A stretch of 64,000 bases of DNA from DASRHG01 sp035650655. GTDB taxonomy: Bacteria; Desulfobacterota; Binatia; DP-6. Below are positions 58,760 to 64,000 of the stretch, piece after piece. Each line of letters starts with the position of its first letter. The first letter of the stretch is position 1. A program made the translations under genes and the position numbers. The stretch covers positions 18,927 to 82,926 of the forward strand of contig DASRHG010000169.1 of the NCBI GenBank assembly GCA_035650655.1, in the 5' to 3' direction. Under the pieces are notes generated by a model. The model saw only the letters and a list, made by a program, of their open reading frames with translations, searched no databases and was not told where the DNA came from.

Positions 58760-59899
58760 TCAGCGCCCGGCGCGATAGAATGCCGCGACCGTCGACACCA
58801 CGTGCTCGGTCTGCGCGGGCGTCAGCTCGGGATAGATCGGCAGCGCGAGCACCTCCGCCGCCGCGCGCTCCGCTTCGGGGAACGCGCCGTCGGCGAGCCC
58901 GAGGATCGCGAGCGCGGGCTGCCGGTGGAGCGGCATCGGATAGTAGACCATGCTGCCCACGCCGGCGGCGCCGAGGTGCGCGCGGAGCGCGTCGCGGTCG
59001 CGCGCGCGGACGACGTATTGATGATACACGTGCGCGGCGCCGGCCGGCGCCGGGAGGGCGAGGGGCGCGCCCGGCCGGTCGGCGAGTCCGTGGGCCCGGA
59101 AGAGCGCGTCGTAGCGCGCTGCGACGGCGCGCCGGCGCGCGTTCCAGTCGTCCAGGTGCGCGAGCTTCGCGTGCAGAGCGGCGGCCTGGATCGCGTCGAG
59201 CCGGGAGCAGAGCCCGATCGACGCGTGCACGTACGCCGCCGGCTGCCCCTGGTGCCGCTCTTCGCGCACGCGAGCGGCGAGGGCGTCGTCCGAGGTGAGC
59301 ACCATGCCGCCGTCGCCGAGGGCACCCAGGTTCTTCGTCGGGTAGAAGGAGAGACATCCGGCGCGGCCGAAGGCCCCCGCGCGCGTGCCGCCCGCCCGCG
59401 CGCCGACGGCCTGCGCTGCGTCTTCGACGACCCAGAGGCCGTGCCGCGCGGCGAGCGCCGCGATCTCGTCCATCGGCGCGAGCCGGCCGAAGAGGTGCAC
59501 GGGGACGATGCCGCGGACGGCGCCGCGCCCGCGCTCGATCGCGTCCGCGACGGCGGCGACGTCGAGATTCAACGTCCCTGGGTCGATGTCGGCGAACACG
59601 GGCCGCGCGCCGAGCCGCACGATCGTGCTCGCCGACGCGAAGAAGCTGAAGGGCGAGGTGACGACCGCCGTCCCCGGTCCGACGTCGAGCGCGGAGAGCG
59701 CGAGCACGAGGGCGTCCGTGCCGGAGCCGACGCCGATCGCGTGCCGGACGCCGCAGTAGGCCGCCATCGCGGCCTCGAACCGCTCGAGGTGCGGGCCGAG
59801 GATGAACCGGCGGCTCGCGAGCACCTCGTCGATCGCGGCCCGCACCTCGGCACCGATCGCGGCGTCCTGCGCGCCGAGGTCGAGGAAGGGCACGTTCAT
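58760..59899 (-). CDS. DegT/DnrJ/EryC1 family PLP aminotransferase
   Basis: A 379-residue sugar-aminotransferase-type PLP enzyme. The Schiff-base lysine is in FYPTKNLGALGDGG near residue 189, the aspartate that binds the PLP nitrogen in VVEDAAQAVGAR near 162, and the phosphate loop at VGSGTDALVLAL near 57. The typical partner would be a nucleotide-sugar pathway, but no such gene is adjacent. Its ATG overlaps the Memo stop as ATGA, the third member of a coupled three-gene operon. Confidence 0.92.
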   Translation of the reverse strand: MNVPFLDLGAQDAAIGAEVRAAIDEVLASRRFILGPHLERFEAAMAAYCGVRHAIGVGSGTDALVLALSALDVGPGTAVVTSPFSFFASASTIVRLGARPVFADIDPGTLNLDVAAVADAIERGRGAVRGIVPVHLFGRLAPMDEIAALAARHGLWVVEDAAQAVGARAGGTRAGAFGRAGCLSFYPTKNLGALGDGGMVLTSDDALAARVREERHQGQPAAYVHASIGLCSRLDAIQAAALHAKLAHLDDWNARRRAVAARYDALFRAHGLADRPGAPLALPAPAGAAHVYHQYVVRARDRDALRAHLGAAGVGSMVYYPMPLHRQPALAILGLADGAFPEAERAAAEVLALPIYPELTPAQTEHVVSTVAAFYRAGR

Positions 59900-60753
59900 A
59901 TCGCGAACCCCACCGCGCCGAACCCCGTGACCACGGCGTGCTCACCGGTCGCGTCGAGGGACGTCGCGTGGCCGAGCACCGCGCCCCGGGCCCCCGCCGG
60001 CAGCGTGCGCAGGAGCACCTCGATCGGATGCCGGCCGCACACGGGCGCGCCCTCGGCCGCCGTCCACGCGACGAAGCGCTCCGCATCGCCCGCGGCGATG
60101 CACGCGAGCGCCGCCTCGTCGACGCGGCGGACCGCGGCCGCGACCGTCGCGGCGTCGGTCGGGGGGACGGGCAGGTAGCCGAAGCGGCGGCCGTAGTGGA
60201 CGAGATCCGAGCTCGCGACGAGGAGCGTCTCCCCGTCGAGGAGCGGCCCGAGGAGCGCCGCGAGCGCGTGGCCGTCGTCCGGCTCGAGCGTGCCGACGAG
60301 CACGGGGACCAGCCGGCACTCGGGCGCGATCGCTTGCAGGAGGGGCAGCTCCGCCTCGACGCCGGGCTCGCGGAGGAACGCCGCCGGGTTCACGCGGACG
60401 AGCGGCGGCCGTGCGATCGCCACGGCGGCGTCGCCGTCGATCGGCACGACGCCGAGCGGCGTTCGGTACCCGTCGATCGCGAGGACGGCCGCGCCGCGGA
60501 GCGCGGAGAAGTGGGACGGCGCGAGGACGACGGCGCGCCGCCAGGGACGCCGGGCGGCGGCGAAGCCGCGCGCGGCGACGGCGCCCGACTGCGCGTAGGG
60601 GCCGTGCGGCACGACGATCGCGACGGTGCCCGGGCGAGGCGGCCCCGCGGCCGCGAGCAGGCGGCGGACGAGGTCGCGCAGCGCGTCCCCGGACGCCGGG
60701 TACGCGCGGCCGGCGAGGTGCGGCTCCTTCACCCGCGGGACGGGTGTCGTCAC
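59896..60753 (-). CDS. Memo family protein (AmmeMemoRadiSam system protein B)
   Basis: A 285-residue protein of the Memo family. The metal-site residues align with human MEMO1: H50 (PHGPYAQSG), H81 (APSHFSAL), H187 (SSDLVHYG) and C239 (VCGRHPIE). The family is related to class III extradiol dioxygenases; MEMO1 binds copper or iron and affects redox signalling. In prokaryotes it is often near AMMECR1 and a radical SAM protein; neither is here. The GTG at 60753 overlaps the zinc-ribbon stop, and the stop overlaps the DegT start. Confidence 0.88.
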   Translation of the reverse strand: MTTPVPRVKEPHLAGRAYPASGDALRDLVRRLLAAAGPPRPGTVAIVVPHGPYAQSGAVAARGFAAARRPWRRAVVLAPSHFSALRGAAVLAIDGYRTPLGVVPIDGDAAVAIARPPLVRVNPAAFLREPGVEAELPLLQAIAPECRLVPVLVGTLEPDDGHALAALLGPLLDGETLLVASSDLVHYGRRFGYLPVPPTDAATVAAAVRRVDEAALACIAAGDAERFVAWTAAEGAPVCGRHPIEVLLRTLPAGARGAVLGHATSLDATGEHAVVTGFGAVGFAI

Positions 60754-61046
60754 CGGGCCTCGAACGGCACGTCGCCGAAGCTGTCCCAGGCCCGCCGCAC
60801 GTCGGCTTCGCCGAAGCAGCGCGGGCAGCAGAGGACGTCGGCCGGCTCCACGAGCCGGCGATAGACGAGCGGAACCTCGTCGTCGCCGCGGACGAGCGTC
60901 GCTTCCGTCGTCCGGCCGCCGTGCAAGGCGTAGTAGCCGACCACCCACGTCGTGCGCGTGTGGCGGGTCGGCTCGACGGCGGCGCCGCAGCGCGCGCAGC
61001 GGAGCGCGGGCGAAGCGGTCTCCGTGTGCGCGACCGCGTGCCGCAT
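60750..61046 (-). CDS. Small zinc-ribbon protein (98 aa)
   Basis: A 98-residue protein with two cysteine pairs forming one zinc ribbon: LRCARCGAAV near residue 15 and LCCPRCFGEAD near 72. The middle (TWVVGYYALHGGRTTEATLV) is hydrophobic and beta-like. It opens a coupled operon with the Memo and DegT genes. The function is unknown; it may be a nucleic-acid or protein adapter, or deliver metal to the Memo protein, which is guesswork. Confidence 0.8.
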   Translation of the reverse strand: MRHAVAHTETASPALRCARCGAAVEPTRHTRTTWVVGYYALHGGRTTEATLVRGDDEVPLVYRRLVEPADVLCCPRCFGEADVRRAWDSFGDVPFEAR

Positions 61047-61138
61047 GCCGGTAGCTCTAGGGAGAAAGCGGCTGACGAGTCAACCGGCCGGCGCCTTTGA
61101 CGGTCGCAGGACGAGCCGCTAACGTGCAGCCGCGCACG

Positions 61139-63457
61139 ATGGCTCGACGAGGACGCGGCAGCTGGCTCAGAAGGCTCGTCCTCTGGACGGCACTCGTCGG
61201 CGTGCTGGCGACCGGGATCGTCGCCTTCGTCCTCTACCGCGAGATCACCCGCGACCTCCCGCCCGTCGACCAGCTCCTCAACTACCAGCCGCCGGTCGCG
61301 AGCCGCGTCTACTCCGACGACGGGACGCTCATCGGCGAGTTCTACGTCGAGCGCCGCTACCTCGTGCCCCTCGCGCGCATCCCGCAGCACGTCCGCCTCG
61401 CGTTCCTCGCCGCCGAGGACGCCGACTTCTACCGCCACCGCGGCATCGATCCGATCTCGATCCTGCGCGCATTCGGCACGAACCTCATCCACCACCACGT
61501 CGTGCAGGGCGGCAGCACGATCACGCAGCAGGTGGTGAAGGCGCTTCTCCTCACGCCGGAGCGGAGCTACGAGCGCAAGCTGAAGGAGCTCATCCTGGCC
61601 CTTCGCCTCGAGACGAAGCTCAGCAAGGACGAGATCCTCTACCTCTACCTGAATCAGATCTACTTCGGCGGCGGCGCGTACGGCGTCGCGGCCGCGGCGC
61701 GCGAGTACTTCGACGTCGACGTCGAAGACCTCTCGATCGCTCAGGCGGCCCTCCTGGCGGGCCTGCCGAAGGCACCGAGCCGCTACGATCCCCAACGCCG
61801 GCCGGAGGCGGCGCGCGCGCGCCAGCGCTACGTGCTCGGCCGGATGCGGGAGCAGGGCTTCATCAGCGCCGACCAGTACGAGGCCGCGGTGGCCGCCGAG
61901 CTCGTCTTCTCGCGACCGCGCCCCGCGACGTACATCGCGGCGCCGTGGTACGTCGAGCACGTCCGCCGCCTCCTCGAGGAGCGCTACGGCGCGACGGCGC
62001 CCTATCAGATGGGGCTCCAGGTCTACACCGCGTGCGACCTGGACATGCAGCGGGCGGCCGAGCACGCGCTCCAGGAAGGCCTCCGCGACCTCGACAAGCG
62101 CCAGGGCTTCCGCGGGCCGATGCGTCACCTGGACGGCAGGAAGATCGATGCCTTCCTCGCGCGCGAGGCCTCGAACAAGCCGGCCGACGACGGACGCGCG
62201 CGCGCCGTCGTCCTCGACGTGCGGCCGCAGGGCCTCACCGTCCGGACGGCGTGGGACCGCGGCTTCGTCGCCGCCGACGCCCTCACGATCGGCGCGACGC
62301 GCGTGCTCCCGTCGAGGTTCCGCTCCGGCGACGTGATCTCCGTCACCGTGACGAGGCTGCCGAACGGCGCGCCGCACTTCGAGCTCGACCAGGAGCCGCA
62401 GGTGGAGGGGGCGCTCGTGGCCATCGATCCGTACACCGGCCAGGTGAAGGCGATGGTGGGCGGCTACGATTTCCACCGGAGCCAGTTCAACCGCGTCGTG
62501 CAGGCGGCACGCCAGCCCGGCTCCGCGTTCAAGCCGCTCATCTACGCGGCCGCGATGGAGCACGGCTTCACGCCCGCCTCGATCGTCCTCGACGAGCCGA
62601 TCGCGCTGCCGAACGGAAACCAGCCCGACTGGGTGCCGCGGAACTATCAGAACAAGTACTTCGGCCCGGTGCCCCTTCGCGAAGCGCTCGCACGCTCGCT
62701 CAACACCGTCACCGTCCGCCTGGTCGACCGCATGGGGCTCGACACGGTCCTCCGCTACCTGCCGCGCTTCGGGCTCCGCGGACCGTTTCCGCGCAACCTC
62801 TCGATCGCGCTCGGCAGCATGGAGGTGACTCCGCTCGAGCTCGTGCGCGCCTACGGCGTCTTCACGACGCTCGGCAAGCGCTTCGACCCGCTCTTCGTCT
62901 CCCGCGTGACCGACGCCGACGGCGATCCGCTCGAGTTCGGCCACACGCACCCCCACTTCGAGCCGGTCATGAGCCCCGCGACGGCCTACGTCATCACCAA
63001 CATGATGGAGACCGTCGTGCAGAAAGGCACGGGACGCAAGGCGGCGGAGCTCGGCCGTCCGGTCGCGGGCAAGACGGGCACGACGAACGACACGCACGAC
63101 GCGTGGTTCATCGGCTTCACCCCGGACCTCCTCGCCGGCGTGTGGGTCGGATTCGACGCCGAGCGCTCGCTCGGGGCGCACGAGACCGGCGGCCACGCGG
63201 CGGCGCCGATCTGGACCGAGTTCATGAAGAAGGCCCTCGCCGGGCGCCCGGTCGTCGACTTCCCCGTGCCCGAGGGCGTGACCTTTGCGCAGATCGACCG
63301 CGCCACGGGTCTGCGGGCCGTGTCGGCGACGGACGCCGAGCTCGAGGTCTTCGTCAAAGGCACCGAGCCGACCGAGTACGCGGGGCAGGAGGAGGCCGGC
63401 GCGCCGCCCGAGGGCTTCCCGGCGCCGGAGAGCGACGCGCCTGCCGATACGGACTGA
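61139..63457 (+). CDS. mrcA: Penicillin-binding protein 1A (bifunctional class A PBP)
   Basis: Peptidoglycan glycosyltransferase and transpeptidase anchored in the inner membrane, 772 residues. One membrane anchor spans about residues 13-33. The GT51 domain has the catalytic E93 in EDADFYRHRGID and QGGSTITQQVVK near 126. An OB-like insert with RSGDVISVTVTRL lies between the domains. The transpeptidase has SxxK (GSAFKPLI) near residue 462, SxN (RSLNTVTV) near 520 and KTG (AGKTGTT) near 645. The C-terminal tail is acidic. The ATG at 61139 lies after two in-frame upstream codons that look non-genic. Confidence 0.95.
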   Translation: MARRGRGSWLRRLVLWTALVGVLATGIVAFVLYREITRDLPPVDQLLNYQPPVASRVYSDDGTLIGEFYVERRYLVPLARIPQHVRLAFLAAEDADFYRHRGIDPISILRAFGTNLIHHHVVQGGSTITQQVVKALLLTPERSYERKLKELILALRLETKLSKDEILYLYLNQIYFGGGAYGVAAAAREYFDVDVEDLSIAQAALLAGLPKAPSRYDPQRRPEAARARQRYVLGRMREQGFISADQYEAAVAAELVFSRPRPATYIAAPWYVEHVRRLLEERYGATAPYQMGLQVYTACDLDMQRAAEHALQEGLRDLDKRQGFRGPMRHLDGRKIDAFLAREASNKPADDGRARAVVLDVRPQGLTVRTAWDRGFVAADALTIGATRVLPSRFRSGDVISVTVTRLPNGAPHFELDQEPQVEGALVAIDPYTGQVKAMVGGYDFHRSQFNRVVQAARQPGSAFKPLIYAAAMEHGFTPASIVLDEPIALPNGNQPDWVPRNYQNKYFGPVPLREALARSLNTVTVRLVDRMGLDTVLRYLPRFGLRGPFPRNLSIALGSMEVTPLELVRAYGVFTTLGKRFDPLFVSRVTDADGDPLEFGHTHPHFEPVMSPATAYVITNMMETVVQKGTGRKAAELGRPVAGKTGTTNDTHDAWFIGFTPDLLAGVWVGFDAERSLGAHETGGHAAAPIWTEFMKKALAGRPVVDFPVPEGVTFAQIDRATGLRAVSATDAELEVFVKGTEPTEYAGQEEAGAPPEGFPAPESDAPADTD

Positions 63458-63462
63458 GATGC

Positions 63463-63477
63463 GGCGCTAGAAGCGCC
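63463..63477. terminator. Small hairpin between PBP1A and the deacetylase gene
   Basis: GGCGCT (63463-63468) and AGCGCC (63472-63477) form a perfect six-base stem with a three-base loop between converging genes. It overlaps the deacetylase stop codon (63467-63469). No T tract follows. Confidence 0.4.
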
Positions 63478-64000
63478 AGTAGGGCGCGTGCGCCGCGCGC
63501 ACGCCTGCGAGCACGGGTTCCACGCGGCGGTCGTCGCCGGTCGCAAGCGGCGGCGTCCGCGTCCCGCCGCGGAGCACGTCGAGCACGGCGTCGACGCCCT
63601 CGACGATCGCCGCGAGGTCGTAGCCGCCCTCGAGCACCGCGGCGAGCCGTCCGTCCGCGGTCTCGTTCGCGACCTCGACGAGCGCACGCGCCATCGCGCC
63701 GAAGCCGGCGGGCGTCACCTCCATGCCGCCGAGGGGGTCGCGGGAGTCGCAATCGAAGCCGGCGGAGACGAGGACGAACTCCGGCGCGAACTGGCGCAGC
63801 ACGGGCACCGCGGCGTCGCGGAACGCGCGCGTGTATTCGGCGTCGCCGAAGCCGGCCGGAAACGGGAGGTTGAGCGTGCGGCCCGCGCCGGGCCCGCGCC
63901 CGACCTCGTCGGCGGCGCCGGTCCCGGGATAGTAGGGGTACTGGTGCGTCGAAACGTAGAGGACGTTCGGGTCGTGCTCGAAGACGTGCTGCGTCCCGTT
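63467..64000 (-). CDS. Histone deacetylase/AcuC family hydrolase, 5' end cut by window edge
   Basis: The C-terminal ~177 residues of a zinc hydrolase related to histone deacetylases, acetoin utilisation AcuC and acetylpolyamine amidohydrolases. Seen are VLYVSTHQYPYYPGTG near the window edge, FAPEFVLVSAGFDCDSRDPLGG with the metal-binding aspartate region, and the C-terminal AAVLEGGYDL. Its N-terminal active-site histidines are outside the window. It converges on the PBP1A gene. Confidence 0.88.
   Translation of the reverse strand, partial: NGTQHVFEHDPNVLYVSTHQYPYYPGTGAADEVGRGPGAGRTLNLPFPAGFGDAEYTRAFRDAAVPVLRQFAPEFVLVSAGFDCDSRDPLGGMEVTPAGFGAMARALVEVANETADGRLAAVLEGGYDLAAIVEGVDAVLDVLRGGTRTPPLATGDDRRVEPVLAGVRAAHAPYWRF

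Noticed and set aside
59942..63196. Long minus-strand open frame of over 1,000 codons opposite PBP1A
   Set aside because: It runs through PBP1A, the zinc ribbon and the Memo gene in the wrong frame, has biased composition and no domain.
1..64000. CRISPR arrays, insertion sequences, integrases, rRNA genes, replication origin
   Set aside because: I saw no regularly spaced repeats, transposase or integrase motifs, rRNA sequence or DnaA-box cluster in the window.

Overview
This is a very GC-rich bacterial chromosome segment, densely packed on both strands. Genes are often joined by ATGA, GTGA or TGATG stop/start overlaps, and GTG starts are common. A heptosyltransferase-like gene, several lipoproteins, a lytic transglycosylase and periplasmic proteases point to a diderm. 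The hem gene order with a fused cobA-hemD, together with CarD, DUF1844 and a sigma54 activator, suggests a deltaproteobacterium in the broad sense (Desulfobacterota, Binatota or Myxococcota-like). That placement is an inference from gene content; no rRNA or marker phylogeny was possible.

Layout. 1-8.6 kb, minus: a MltD-like transglycosylase, then a coupled tetrapyrrole operon (sirC-like, hemX/ccsA-like, hemA, hemC, cobA-hemD, hemB) ending in an M48/TPR protease cut by the window edge. 8.6-11.9 kb, plus: peptide-type ABC binding protein and two permeases, with no ATPase. 12-17.5 kb, minus: mutM, ksgA, tsaD, HtrA protease, DUF1844, htpX. 17.5-23.2 kb: glycosyltransferase 9, diverging from cysK-larE; carD diverging from a groEL without groES; a small heptad-repeat lipoprotein. 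23.2-29.4 kb: a minus-strand run of ygfZ-like, desulforedoxin-like, enoyl-CoA hydratase, acyl-CoA ligase, enoyl-CoA hydratase, desulforedoxin-like and coaD, facing a plus-strand BadI/MenB-like hydrolase, then a Rieske ferredoxin. 29.4-32.7 kb, minus: GST, a solitary DGQHR (DndB-like) protein, rmuC and a small protein. 32.7-35.5 kb: a secreted Cys-rich/collagen-like protein, a tRNA-Arg remnant, two decayed gene fragments and an LssY_C-like membrane protein.

35.5-42.3 kb: phosphoesterase, metallophosphoesterase, tandem VOC protein, HAD hydrolase, then an HDOD protein coupled to a sigma54 activator with an altered GAFTGA loop, and a small Cys-rich secreted protein. 42.5-48.4 kb: D,D-carboxypeptidase, small proteins, a second heptad-repeat protein, a ThDP enzyme, a stand-alone THUMP protein and another enoyl-CoA hydratase. 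48.4-56.1 kb: secreted beta-propeller and PKD proteins, two tiny XRE regulators, a tandem GNAT, a propeller lipoprotein and an MFS transporter. 56.2-64 kb: ptsP (EI-Ntr), a coupled zinc-ribbon/Memo/DegT operon, PBP1A and an AcuC-type deacetylase cut by the edge.

The main themes are tetrapyrrole synthesis, envelope maintenance and acyl-CoA metabolism. The less understood parts are the Memo operon, the paired desulforedoxin-like proteins, the solitary DGQHR gene, the variant sigma54 activator and the decayed tRNA-linked patch. I did not see an obvious defence island, CRISPR array, insertion sequence or integrase.
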